This document shows, in pieces, positions 1 through 6,534 of a stretch of DNA of 11,775 bases. The position numbers and the translations under genes are program-made. Below the pieces are notes generated by a model that saw only the letters and a list, made by a program, of their open reading frames with translations, did no database searches and was not told the origin of the DNA. The stretch lies in NCBI GenBank assembly GCA_027296525.1, contig JAPUJA010000127.1:1-11775 (forward strand), written 5' to 3'. Numbering within the stretch: the first letter of the stretch is position 1; the number at the start of each line of letters is the position of its first letter. Origin of the DNA: Pseudomonadota bacterium. Lineage in GTDB: Bacteria > Pseudomonadota > Alphaproteobacteria > UBA828 > JAPUJA01.

Positions 1-1311
1 TCCGAGGCCGCCTGGCAGCTGGCACGCGCGGACTGTCGCGTGCGCCTCTACGAGATGCGCCCCGTCCAGAAGACCGAGGCGCATCAGAGCGCGCGGCTCG
101 GCGAGCTCGTCTGCTCCAACTCCTTCCGCTCCGACAACGCCGAGCGAAGCGCCATCGGCCTGCTTCATGAAGAGATGCGGCGCCTGGGCTCGCTCGTCTT
201 GAGCGCGGCGGATGCCAACAAGCTGCCGGCGGGCGAGGCGCTCGCGGTCGATCGCGAGGGTTTCGCGCAAGCCATCGAAGACGCGATCGACGCCGAGCCG
301 CTCATCGCCGTTCGGCGCGAGGAGGTCGCGAGCCTCCCTTCAGAAGACAACGCGCCCGTGATCGTCGCGACCGGGCCCTTGACCTCTTCGTCTCTCGCCC
401 GATCGATTCAAGAGGCGACGGGCGAAGACGGGCTCGCCTTCTTCGACGCCATCGCGCCGATCGTCTACAGGGACTCGATCGATCTCGACGTCGCCTGGTT
501 CCAGTCGCGCTACGACAAGGAGGGCCCGGGCGGCGACAAGGCGGCCTATATCAATTGCCCACTCGATAAACAGCAATATGACGCCTTCATCGACGAGCTC
601 ATCGCGGCCGAGACGACCGCGTTCAAGGAATGGGAGCGGGCGACGCCCTATTTCGAGGGCTGCCTGCCGATCGAGGTGATGGCCGAGCGCGGGCGCGACA
701 CGCCCCGTTACGGCCCGATGAAGCCCGTGGGGCTGACCAATCCCCATGCGCCCGCGATGCGCGCCCACGCCGTGGTGCAGCTCCGCCAGGACAACGCGCT
801 CGGCACCCTCTACAACATCGTGGGCTTTCAGACGAAGCTGAAATATGCCGAGCAGAAGCGCCTGTTCCGCATGATCCCGGGGCTCGAAAACGCGCGCTTC
901 GCGCGCCTCGGCGGCATCCATCGCAACAGCTTCATCAACGCGCCCAAGCTCCTGGACCCGTGGCTCCGGCTGAAGGCCCGGCCCCATATCCGCTTCGCCG
1001 GGCAGATCACGGGCGTCGAGGGCTATGTCGAGAGCGCCGCCATCGGGCTCATCGCCGGGCGCTTCCTGGCCGACGACTTAGAGGGCCGCGAAGCCGTTCC
1101 GCCCCCGCCCACGACGGCAATGGGCGCGATCCTCGGCCACATCACGCGCGGCGGCGATGCCGCGAGCTTTCAACCCATGAACGCGAATTTCGGGCTCTTC
1201 CCGCCGCTCGATGAGCGCCTGCACAAGAAGCAGCGGAAGGCCGCCTACGCCGAGCGCGCACGCGCGGACCTCACCAATTGGCTGAACGATATATCGGCCG
1301 CGGCCGCCTAG
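1..1311 (+). CDS. trmFO: TrmFO, folate-dependent tRNA (uracil-54-C5)-methyltransferase, 5' end missing
   Basis: This FAD enzyme makes 5-methyluridine at position 54 of the tRNA T-loop, taking the carbon from 5,10-methylenetetrahydrofolate. The reading frame is open from base 1 (SEAAWQLARADCRVRLYEMRP). That is the tail of the N-terminal FAD-binding Rossmann fold, so roughly the first 15 residues, including most of the GxGxxG motif, lie outside the window; the GTG at 40 is not the real start. Family hallmarks are visible: the LVCSNSFRSD loop with its catalytic Cys codon at 112-114, and GCLPIEVMAERGRDTPRYGP with the second conserved Cys at 661-663 (equivalents of Cys53 and Cys226 of the Bacillus subtilis enzyme). 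GGIHRNSFINAP, QITGVEGYVESAAIG and the C-terminal FQPMNANFGLFPPL stretch are also present. The last residues are Ala-rich and the stop is TAG. The 61-bp gap to the next gene shows no clear terminator. Identification is secure. Confidence 0.96.
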   Translation, partial: SEAAWQLARADCRVRLYEMRPVQKTEAHQSARLGELVCSNSFRSDNAERSAIGLLHEEMRRLGSLVLSAADANKLPAGEALAVDREGFAQAIEDAIDAEPLIAVRREEVASLPSEDNAPVIVATGPLTSSSLARSIQEATGEDGLAFFDAIAPIVYRDSIDLDVAWFQSRYDKEGPGGDKAAYINCPLDKQQYDAFIDELIAAETTAFKEWERATPYFEGCLPIEVMAERGRDTPRYGPMKPVGLTNPHAPAMRAHAVVQLRQDNALGTLYNIVGFQTKLKYAEQKRLFRMIPGLENARFARLGGIHRNSFINAPKLLDPWLRLKARPHIRFAGQITGVEGYVESAAIGLIAGRFLADDLEGREAVPPPPTTAMGAILGHITRGGDAASFQPMNANFGLFPPLDERLHKKQRKAAYAERARADLTNWLNDISAAAA

Positions 1312-1372
1312 CGTTGCTTCGCTCCCTGATGTGACGCAAACTGTTCAAACAAAAGTCATACGGGGAGAAACG

Positions 1373-2473
1373 ATGGCGTCCACCCAGGTCATCTCCGCCG
1401 ATTCCCATGTCCAGGAGCCGCTTAGCCTTTATCGTGAGCGCGTGCCCGCGAAGTTCCACGATCGCATCCCCCACATCGAGGAGCGCGACGGGGGAACCTA
1501 CTATGTTTTCGACGGCAAGCGCCCGCGGCGGATCGACCTCGCCGAGACGCGCCTGAGCGAGGACGACGCGGACCGCGAGTTCCGCCACGACGAGAGCGGC
1601 GGAACCGACATTGCGAAACGCCTCGCCGATCAGGAGCGCGACGGCGTCATCGCCGAGGTGATCTATCCCAATCAGTCGCTCTTCCTCTACAACTCACCCG
1701 ATCTCGAATACCAAATGGCGATCGCGAGGGCCTACAACGATTGGGCGATCGAGCTCTTCGGGCCTTACCCTGAGCGCTTCCTGCCCGTCGCCATCATCCC
1801 GGTCGCCGACATCCCTCGGGCGGTCGCGGAGGTCGAACGTGCGGCCTCGCTCGGCTACCGCGCGGTCAAGATCCCGATCATCATGAAGGACCGGCCCTAC
1901 AGCCGACCTGAATACGAGCCGCTCTGGGCGGCCGTGGAGGCGACGGGGGCCGTGCTCAACTTCCACGCCTTCACCAACAGCGAGGACACCTACCCCGAGG
2001 ACTGGGGCGAGGAGGAGGGCACGGGCGGCGCGCTCAACCTCATGGCCATGAGCATGGCCGAGGGCCAGAACCCGGTCTCGCTCCTGATCAGCTCGGGCGT
2101 GTTGCAGCGCCATCCGGGATTGCGCTTCGCCGTCGTCGAGTGCGGCGCGGGCTGGCTCGCCTGGCTGCTCCATGTGCTCGACGAGCAGGTCGAGCGCAAG
2201 CATATGTGGATGCGCCCGAGGCTCGAGATGCGCCCCAGCGAGTTCTTCGCCCGCCAGGGGCACATCACCTTCTCGGACGACCCCGTGGCGCTCAACAACT
2301 TGCCCTTCACCGGCGCACGCTGCCTGCTGTGGGGGAGCGATTATCCCCACGACGAGGGCACCTTCCCGCACTCTCAAGAGGTGATCGCGAAGACCTTCGC
2401 GGGCGTCTCCGAAGACGACAAACGCAAGATCACCTTCGAGAACGCCGCCCGGCTTTACGGCTTCAAGGTTTAA
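1373..2473 (+). CDS. Amidohydrolase-2 family (PF04909) metal-dependent hydrolase
   Basis: This is a 366-aa cytoplasmic TIM-barrel hydrolase of the amidohydrolase-2 type, a family of metal-dependent hydrolases and decarboxylases (such as ACMSD and gamma-resorcylate decarboxylase) that act on many ring acids. Visible metal-site elements are ADSHVQEP at the N-terminus (D10, H12, E15), LNFHAF (H198), LQRHPGLRFAVVECGAGW (H247, E256) and the terminal LLWGSDYPHDEGTFPHS (D323, H326). There is no signal peptide or membrane segment. I chose the ATG at 1373 because GGGGAGA at 1362-1368 lies five bases before it. The in-frame GTG at 1331 would add 14 residues with no homology look and no good ribosome site. 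The substrate cannot be read from the sequence. Neighbours give no pathway: trmFO is upstream, and the next gene is a convergent solute-binding protein that could, speculatively, supply a substrate. The family call is firm, the function open. Confidence 0.9.
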   Translation: MASTQVISADSHVQEPLSLYRERVPAKFHDRIPHIEERDGGTYYVFDGKRPRRIDLAETRLSEDDADREFRHDESGGTDIAKRLADQERDGVIAEVIYPNQSLFLYNSPDLEYQMAIARAYNDWAIELFGPYPERFLPVAIIPVADIPRAVAEVERAASLGYRAVKIPIIMKDRPYSRPEYEPLWAAVEATGAVLNFHAFTNSEDTYPEDWGEEEGTGGALNLMAMSMAEGQNPVSLLISSGVLQRHPGLRFAVVECGAGWLAWLLHVLDEQVERKHMWMRPRLEMRPSEFFARQGHITFSDDPVALNNLPFTGARCLLWGSDYPHDEGTFPHSQEVIAKTFAGVSEDDKRKITFENAARLYGFKV

Positions 2474-2485
2474 GAGCCCGAGCGA

Positions 2486-3727
2486 TCAGCCCGTGACCAG
2501 CGGACAGCGGCTCAGCGCGAGCGGCTGGTAGGCCTCCTCGCCCGGGATGACACGGAGAATTTCGTAAAGATCCCACGGCCCCTCGGATGCTTGCGGGCTT
2601 TTGATGCGCGCGAGATACATGTCGTGGACCATGCGCCCGTCCTCGCGGATGAAGGCGTTGCGCGCGAAGGCGTCGCGGATGGGGAGCGTCTTCATCTTGG
2701 CGATCACCGCTTCGGTCTCGTCGCTGCCGGCGGCCTCGGCCGCGCGCAGGTAATGGAGGGTCGAGGAATAGACGCCCGCCTGCATCATCGAGGGCATCCG
2801 GCCGGCGCGCTCGAAGAAGCGCTTCGACCAGGCGCGCGTCTCCTCGTCGAAGTCCCAATAGAAGCCGGTGGTCAGCAACAACCCTTGCGCGACCTCGAGC
2901 CCGAGCCCGAAGACGTCGTGAACGCCGATCAGGAGGCCCGCGAGCCCCTGGCCCGCCTCGGTGATGCCGAACTCGTGGGCCTGCTTGATGCTGTTGATGG
3001 TGTCCGCGCCCGCATTGGCGAGCCCGATGATCTTCGCGCCCGAGGCCTGGGCCTGCAGCAGATAGGAGGAAAAATCGGCGGTCGGAAAGGGATGGCGGAT
3101 CGCGCCCAGCACCCGCCCGCCGTTCGCCTCGACGATGTGCGAGGCGTCGGCCTCGAGCGAATGGCCGTAGGCGTAATCGACCGTCAGGAAGAACCAGCTG
3201 TCGCCGCCCTCTTCCACCACCGCCTTGGCCGTGCCGACGGCGAGCGCGTAAGTGTCGTAGGTCCAATGCAGACCGGAAGCCGAGCAATCCTCGTTGGTGA
3301 GCCGCGAGCTCGCCGCCCCGCTGATGAGCACCGGACGGTTCATTTGACGCCCGACCTCCTGAACCGCGAGCGCGACCGAGGAGGTCACGAGATCGACGAT
3401 CACATCGACGCCGCCGGTCTCGAACCATTGGCGCGCCTTGGTCGCCGCGATATCGGGCTTGTTCTGATGGTTCGCGGAAACGATCTCGATCGGCCGCCCG
3501 CCGAGCGTCTTTCCGAACTCCTCGACCGCCATCTCGGCCGCGATCAGCGAACCCCGTCCGTTCGCGTCGGAATAGACGCCGTCCATGTCGGTCAGCACGC
3601 CGATCCGCACGACCCCGCCGGAAAGCTGAGCGACGGCCGGAAAGGGCGCCAACATCACGAGCACCGCCCAACAGATAAACCGCAGCCTGCTCATTCTTCT
3701 AAGCCCGGCCTCTAAGCCCGGAAACAC
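2486..3727 (-). CDS. ABC transporter substrate-binding protein, branched-chain amino acid (Peripla_BP_6/LivK) type
   Basis: This periplasmic type I binding protein captures a small solute for an ABC importer. The fold is evident from VVRIGVLTDMDGVYSDANG just after the signal peptide, AAEMAVEEFG, PIEIVSANHQNKPDIAATKA, VDVIVDLVTSSVALAVQEV, and FLTVDYAYGHSLEADASHIV opening the second lobe. It is 413 aa if read from the GTG at 3727, or 402 aa from the ATG at 3694. The GTG has a strong GGAGG six bases upstream. The ATG has only a weak AGAAG but gives a textbook signal peptide (MSRLRFICWAVLVMLAPFPA, then VAQ), so the longer form simply extends the n-region. A 13-bp duplication between the two starts decides the frame. 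No livH/M/G/F genes are visible, so it must share transporter parts encoded elsewhere. The ligand is unknown: family members bind amino acids, amides, urea or aromatic acids. It is convergent with the amidohydrolase gene across a 12-bp gap. Confidence 0.92.
   Translation of the reverse strand: MFPGLEAGLRRMSRLRFICWAVLVMLAPFPAVAQLSGGVVRIGVLTDMDGVYSDANGRGSLIAAEMAVEEFGKTLGGRPIEIVSANHQNKPDIAATKARQWFETGGVDVIVDLVTSSVALAVQEVGRQMNRPVLISGAASSRLTNEDCSASGLHWTYDTYALAVGTAKAVVEEGGDSWFFLTVDYAYGHSLEADASHIVEANGGRVLGAIRHPFPTADFSSYLLQAQASGAKIIGLANAGADTINSIKQAHEFGITEAGQGLAGLLIGVHDVFGLGLEVAQGLLLTTGFYWDFDEETRAWSKRFFERAGRMPSMMQAGVYSSTLHYLRAAEAAGSDETEAVIAKMKTLPIRDAFARNAFIREDGRMVHDMYLARIKSPQASEGPWDLYEILRVIPGEEAYQPLALSRCPLVTG
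3698..3721. repeat. 13-bp tandem duplication in the start region of the binding-protein gene
   Basis: TCTAAGCCCGG occurs at 3698-3708 and again at 3711-3721, a period of 13 bp. On the minus strand it lies exactly between the two candidate start codons (GTG 3727 and ATG 3694). Because 13 is not a multiple of three, the copy number sets whether the two starts share a frame. Confidence 0.85.
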
Positions 3728-3776
3728 CTGCCACCTCCGCCCGCCTCTCTGCGACGGGGCCCAAGGCGACGGGCTC

Positions 3777-3785
3777 TTTATATCA
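3777..3785 (-). promoter_or_regulatory. Possible extended -10 promoter for the substrate-binding protein gene
   Basis: Read on the minus strand, this is TGATATAAA: a TGn extension followed by TATAAA, five of six matches to the sigma70 -10 box, in otherwise GC-rich DNA. No good -35 box is seen at the usual distance, which fits an extended -10 promoter. Transcription would start near 3770, about 43 bases before the GTG start. The rest of the 216-bp gap (3728-3943) shows no gene. It holds only a weak TTGGCA at 3846 that could be part of a promoter for hpnE. Confidence 0.4.
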
Positions 3786-3943
3786 GAGTTCGGCGGTCCT
3801 CACGGCGGGCGCGGGCAGAGCGGGGATTGCTGCGGCGCGCGCCCCTTGGCATAGTCGCGGCACCGCTGCATCGCTAACGCTGCCTGAGGCCAAACCGCTT
3901 TGCCCACGCCCTCCGATCCAAGCGCCAAACCGGGTTCAATCCA

Positions 3944-5203
3944 ATGACCACGGTGCACATCGTCGGCGCCGGAATGGCGGGGCTTGCCGCCGCGGTCGCA
4001 TTGATCAAGGCGGGCCGGAAGGTCGTCCTCCATGAAGCCGCGGGGCACGCCGGCGGGCGTTGCCGCTCCTTCCACGACGGCCGGCTCGATCGCTCGATCG
4101 ATAACGGCAATCATCTCATGCTCGGCGCCAACCGCGCCCTGTTCGACTATCTCGATGATATCGGCGCGCCCGGAGGGCTCGTGGGCCAGGAACGCGCCGC
4201 CCTGCCCTTCGTCGACATCCGAAGCGGCGAGCGCTGGACTCTCCGCCCGAACGGCGGGCGGCTTCCCTGGTGGATCATGAGCGCCTCGCGCCGCGTGCCG
4301 AAAAGCCGCGCGCGCGACTATCTCGCGGCGCTTCGCCTGGCCTGGGCCTCGCCCGAGGCAACCGTCGTCGATTGTCTCGGCGACGCCCCGGGCCGACTCT
4401 ATGAACGGCTTTGGAAGCCGCTCACCGACGCCGTGCTCAACACCGACCCCCACGAGGCGGCGGCGAGGCTGCTGTGGCCGGTTGTCTACGCGACCTTCGG
4501 TCAAGGCGAGGCGGCCTGCCGCGCCTATGTGGCGCGCGACGGGCTTTCCCCCAACCTGGTCGATCCCGCCCTCGCCTTCATCGCCCGAAACGGCGGCCAG
4601 GTCCGTTTCGGTCGGCGCCTGCGCGCGCTCGAGCGCGGCGGCGGCCTCGTGCGATCCCTCGTCTTCACCGACGACGAGGTCCCCCTCAGCGCAGGCGACG
4701 CCGCGATCATCGCGGTTCCCTCCTGGAACATGGGCACCTTGCTGCCCGAGCTGGCGCTCCCGGAGGGCACGCGCGCGATCGTCAACGGCCATTATCGGCT
4801 CGACCGCCGGGTGACGTTGCCCGAAGGCTCGCGCCTTCTCGGCATGATTGGCGGCACGGCACAATGGCTGTTCGCCCGGGATGACGTCGTCTCGGTGACG
4901 GTGAGCGCGGCCGACCGGCTGGTCCAGCAGGCGAACGAGGCGCTCGCCGAAACCCTCTGGGCCGACGTCGCGCGGGCCTTGGATCTTGGCGCCGCGCCCC
5001 TGCCGCCCTGGCGCATCGTCAATGAAAAGCGCGCGACCTTCGCCCAGACACCCGCGGCGCTCGCACGCCGGCCGGGGCCCCGAGTCGGGCTCTCGAATGT
5101 CTTTCTCGCCGGCGACTGGACCGATACGGGCCTTCCCGCCACGATCGAAGGCGCCGTGCTCTCGGGCCGTCGCGCCGCCCGGAGCGCCCTGGAATCCCAC
5201 TGA
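3944..5203 (+). CDS. hpnE: Hydroxysqualene dehydroxylase HpnE (squalene-associated FAD-dependent desaturase family)
   Basis: HpnE performs the last of three steps (HpnD, HpnC, HpnE) that turn farnesyl diphosphate into squalene for hopanoids: the reduced-flavin-dependent removal of the hydroxyl group from hydroxysqualene. The 419-aa length fits the family. The N-terminal FAD site is HIVGAGMAGLAAA (Gly8, Gly10, Gly13) with the ribose-binding Glu31 in VVLHEA. DNGNHLMLGAN with a following YLDDIG helix is the stretch that separates HpnE from other amine-oxidase-like desaturases. Near the C-terminus FLAGDWTDTGLPATIEGAVL supplies the second flavin contact (Asp391). There is no signal peptide, so it is probably peripheral on the inner membrane. 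The ATG at 3944 has no strong ribosome site. hpnC and hpnD, usually neighbours, are not in this window. A carotenoid-type desaturase is the main alternative, but the NGNH motif argues against it. Confidence 0.88.
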   Translation: MTTVHIVGAGMAGLAAAVALIKAGRKVVLHEAAGHAGGRCRSFHDGRLDRSIDNGNHLMLGANRALFDYLDDIGAPGGLVGQERAALPFVDIRSGERWTLRPNGGRLPWWIMSASRRVPKSRARDYLAALRLAWASPEATVVDCLGDAPGRLYERLWKPLTDAVLNTDPHEAAARLLWPVVYATFGQGEAACRAYVARDGLSPNLVDPALAFIARNGGQVRFGRRLRALERGGGLVRSLVFTDDEVPLSAGDAAIIAVPSWNMGTLLPELALPEGTRAIVNGHYRLDRRVTLPEGSRLLGMIGGTAQWLFARDDVVSVTVSAADRLVQQANEALAETLWADVARALDLGAAPLPPWRIVNEKRATFAQTPAALARRPGPRVGLSNVFLAGDWTDTGLPATIEGAVLSGRRAARSALESH

Positions 5204-5253
5204 AAATCGGCCATCGAGGCGCCCTGGCGCCGCTCGGGCCCACGAGCGCGCCA

Positions 5254-5281
5254 TTGCAACCAAGCCCGGATCGGCTATCAT
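5254..5281 (+). promoter_or_regulatory. Probable sigma70-type promoter of the microprotein/PuuD-like unit
   Basis: TTGCAA (5254-5259, four of six matches to TTGACA) and TATCAT (5276-5281, five of six to TATAAT) are separated by 16 bp. They lie in the 131-bp gap after hpnE and point at the small gene at 5335. Transcription would begin near 5288, leaving a leader of about 45 bases. This suggests a unit separate from hpnE. Confidence 0.45.
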
Positions 5282-5306
5282 TCCGACAACCAACGATTCG
5301 ACTTGG

Positions 5307-5330
5307 TTTTTTTAAGGAGGGGGGGAGGAA
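5307..5330 (+). promoter_or_regulatory. Extended purine-rich ribosome-binding region of the microprotein
   Basis: A run of seven T (5307-5313) is followed by AAGGAGGGGGGGAGGAA (5314-5330). This gives a perfect Shine-Dalgarno core (AAGGAGG) 14 bases and a second one (GAGGAA) four bases before the ATG at 5335. It is the strongest ribosome site in the window and is the main reason to call the very short gene behind it. The G7 run also makes it prone to slippage or sequencing error. Confidence 0.7.
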
Positions 5331-5334
5331 CAAG

Positions 5335-5427
5335 ATGAAACATCCACTCGAGTCGCTTTCTTTGACGGTCCTGATGGGCGTCGTCCTTACCTGCGTCATG
5401 GTCATCATCATGATCGCGATCTACTGA
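5335..5427 (+). CDS. Small single-span membrane protein, 30 aa, function unknown
   Basis: I do not recognise this gene. It encodes 30 residues starting MKHPLESLSLTVLM, followed by an almost unbroken hydrophobic helix (about residues 10-29; GVVLTCVMVIIMIAIY is the C-terminus) and a TGA stop. Lys2, His3 and Glu6 are the only charged or titratable side chains. There is one Cys (C20), four Met and no cleavage site, so it is best read as a membrane microprotein with a short cytoplasmic or periplasmic N-terminus. Support for it being real comes from the very strong ribosome site at 5314-5330, a plausible promoter at 5254-5281, ATG/TGA ends and coherent composition. It lies 60 bp upstream of a four-span PuuD-like membrane protein and shares its terminator. 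By analogy with CydX- or CcoQ-like subunits it may assist that protein; this is inference only. A spurious ORF is possible but less likely. Confidence 0.72.
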   Translation: MKHPLESLSLTVLMGVVLTCVMVIIMIAIY

Positions 5428-5487
5428 CGCCGCCGCGACAGCGGGCGCGCGCTCACCCTCGAACCCGTCACATAGGAAGCCTCTAAA

Positions 5488-5997
5488 ATGGACTATTTCG
5501 ATTACACCTGGATCACCTTCATGTTCCGCTGGGGGCATGTCCTGAGCGGTGTGATGTGGATCGGCCTGCTCTGGTATTTCAACTTCGTCCAGATCCCGTC
5601 GATGCCCAAGATCCCGGACGAGCAGAAGCCGGCGATCGGCAAGGTGATCGCGCCCGCGGCCCTCTTCTGGTTCCGTTGGGCGGCGCTCGCGACCCTCGCC
5701 ACGGGCCTCGTGCTCGCCCTGCTCAATGATTATATCGGCCCGGCGTTGATTCTGGGTATCGGTGACGGCGTGCCCAAGCACACCGCCATCGGCATCGGCA
5801 TGTGGCTCGGCATGATCATGGCCTTCAACGTATGGGGGGTCATCTGGCCCAACCAGAAGAAGGTGCTCGGCATCGTGCAGGTGGACGATGCGGAGAAGAA
5901 GAAGGCGGCCCGTACCGCCATGCTGTTCTCGCGCGCGAACACCCTGCTCTCGTTCCCGATGCTCTACGCCATGGTCTCGGCGCAGAACCTCTACTGA
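5488..5997 (+). CDS. Urate_ox_N (PuuD-like) four-span membrane protein without cytochrome c domain
   Basis: This 169-aa integral membrane protein resembles the N-terminal membrane domain (PF06181) of PuuD. Full-length PuuD is a membrane-bound urate hydroxylase that ends in a c-type cytochrome. Here the chain stops after about four hydrophobic segments (approximate residues 14-34, 57-79, 99-120 and 145-165). No CxxCH haem motif occurs anywhere, and there is no Cys at all. Conserved-looking positions are RWGHVLSGVMWIGLLWYFNF (His17), PALFWFRW-like helix 2, GVPKHTAIGIGMWLGM (His98) and the charged loop VDDAEKKKAARTA. His17 and His98 could be haem b or quinone-site ligands, which is inference. 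AGGAAG at 5474-5479 serves the ATG. An intrinsic terminator follows 32 bp after the stop. No purine-degradation genes are nearby, so true urate oxidation is doubtful. Family confidence is good, function low. Confidence 0.82.
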   Translation: MDYFDYTWITFMFRWGHVLSGVMWIGLLWYFNFVQIPSMPKIPDEQKPAIGKVIAPAALFWFRWAALATLATGLVLALLNDYIGPALILGIGDGVPKHTAIGIGMWLGMIMAFNVWGVIWPNQKKVLGIVQVDDAEKKKAARTAMLFSRANTLLSFPMLYAMVSAQNLY

Positions 5998-6029
5998 GGA
6001 CGCGCTCCCCGTCGCCACTCAACGGCGCG

Positions 6030-6063
6030 AAGGGCCCGGTCGAACGAAACGGCCGGGCCTTTT
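6030..6063 (+). terminator. Rho-independent terminator
   Basis: AAGGGCCCGGTCG (6030-6042) pairs with CGGCCGGGCCTTT (6050-6062) to form a 13-bp stem with G-U pairs and a seven-base AACGAAA loop. TTTT (6060-6063) and further T-rich sequence follow. It closes the microprotein/PuuD-like unit. On the other strand it lacks a T tract, so it acts in the plus direction. Confidence 0.85.
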
Positions 6064-6075
6064 CGCTTTCTTCGC

Positions 6076-6119
6076 GATGGCTCGCCATTGGGATGGCCCG
6101 CCATTGGGATGGCCCGCCA
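6076..6119. repeat. 16-bp tandem repeat, 2.75 copies, with hairpin potential
   Basis: The unit GATGGCCCGCCATTGG repeats at 6076-6091 (one mismatch), 6092-6107 and, partially, 6108-6119. Each junction contains GCCAT-TGGG-ATGGC, a five-base inverted repeat with a four-base loop, so two small hairpins can form in tandem. It sits just beyond the end of the minus-strand sec operon and might help end or stabilise that transcript. Confidence 0.8.
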
Positions 6120-6132
6120 GCGAGGCGGCTCA

Positions 6133-6525
6133 TCATTGCGAGGTGCTCGAGATAGGCGCGATCAGCGCCGCGGCGACGCGGCGATCCTCCGCCAGCAGCA
6201 CATTGTAGGTACGGCAGGCCGCGCCCGTGTCCATGGGCTCGGCGGTCAGACGAACGCGCTTGAGCGCCTCTAAGAGCGCGTCGGCCAGCATCATCTGCCG
6301 CCGTCCGCAGCCCAGCAGAAGCAACTCGACCTTGGGCTCAGCGTCGATCACGGGCGTTAAGCTCTCGATTGTGACGTCTTCCGGGCGCACGATCCCCCAG
6401 GCAAGGCTGTGGTCGGGCAGCACGATCACCGATCCCCGGATCACGACCCCGCTGATCCGAAAGCCGCCCTCGCCATAGGATTGGATCACCTGGCGATCGA
6501 CGGATATCTCGGGCGTGATTTCCAA
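6133..6525 (-). CDS. Mth938-like domain protein (PF04430, NDUFAF3 family)
   Basis: This is a 130-aa soluble protein of the Mth938/DUF498 family. The human relative NDUFAF3 is an assembly factor of respiratory complex I; bacterial members are uncharacterised. Recognisable features are YGEGGFRISGVVIRGSVIVL near the N-terminus, KVELLLLGCGRRQ in the middle, and the family's MDTGAACRTYNVLLAEDRRVAAALI stretch (given in part: the TGAACRTYN core is the strongest signature). The start is a TTG at 6525, ten bases after the secF stop, with AGGGA six bases before it. No better in-frame start is seen, since a later start would cut the first strand. It is the last gene of the yajC-secD-secF operon, and this order is commonly seen in alphaproteobacteria as far as I recall. 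That hints at a role linked to membrane protein insertion or complex I assembly. Confidence 0.88.
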   Translation of the reverse strand: MEITPEISVDRQVIQSYGEGGFRISGVVIRGSVIVLPDHSLAWGIVRPEDVTIESLTPVIDAEPKVELLLLGCGRRQMMLADALLEALKRVRLTAEPMDTGAACRTYNVLLAEDRRVAAALIAPISSTSQ

Positions 6526-6534
6526 GACGGGTCC

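Noticed and set aside
1331..1372. GTG at 1331 as the start of the amidohydrolase
   Set aside because: GGGGAGA directly before the ATG at 1373 and the family's usual N-terminus (ADSHVQEP about ten residues in) favour the later start.
2591..3715. Plus-strand open frame (374 codons) over the binding-protein gene
   Set aside because: It is a shadow of the minus-strand gene: rich in Arg, Asp and His, with no recognisable motif, no ribosome site and no start context.
3846..3874. TTGGCA-based promoter for hpnE
   Set aside because: The -35 half is acceptable, but no convincing -10 box occurs 16-18 bp downstream (CATCGC), so I did not list it as a feature.
5213..5236. GGCGCC-rich inverted repeat after hpnE as a terminator
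   Set aside because: Short GC palindromes are present (GCGCC-CT-GGCGC), but the two-base loop is too small and no T tract follows at the right distance. The T7 run at 5307 is too far away.
3800..5293. Long minus-strand open frame (497 codons) covering hpnE
   Set aside because: It is antisense to a well-recognised FAD enzyme. The translation is a low-complexity Arg/Gly/Ala mix with no domain, as expected for the complementary strand of high-GC coding DNA.
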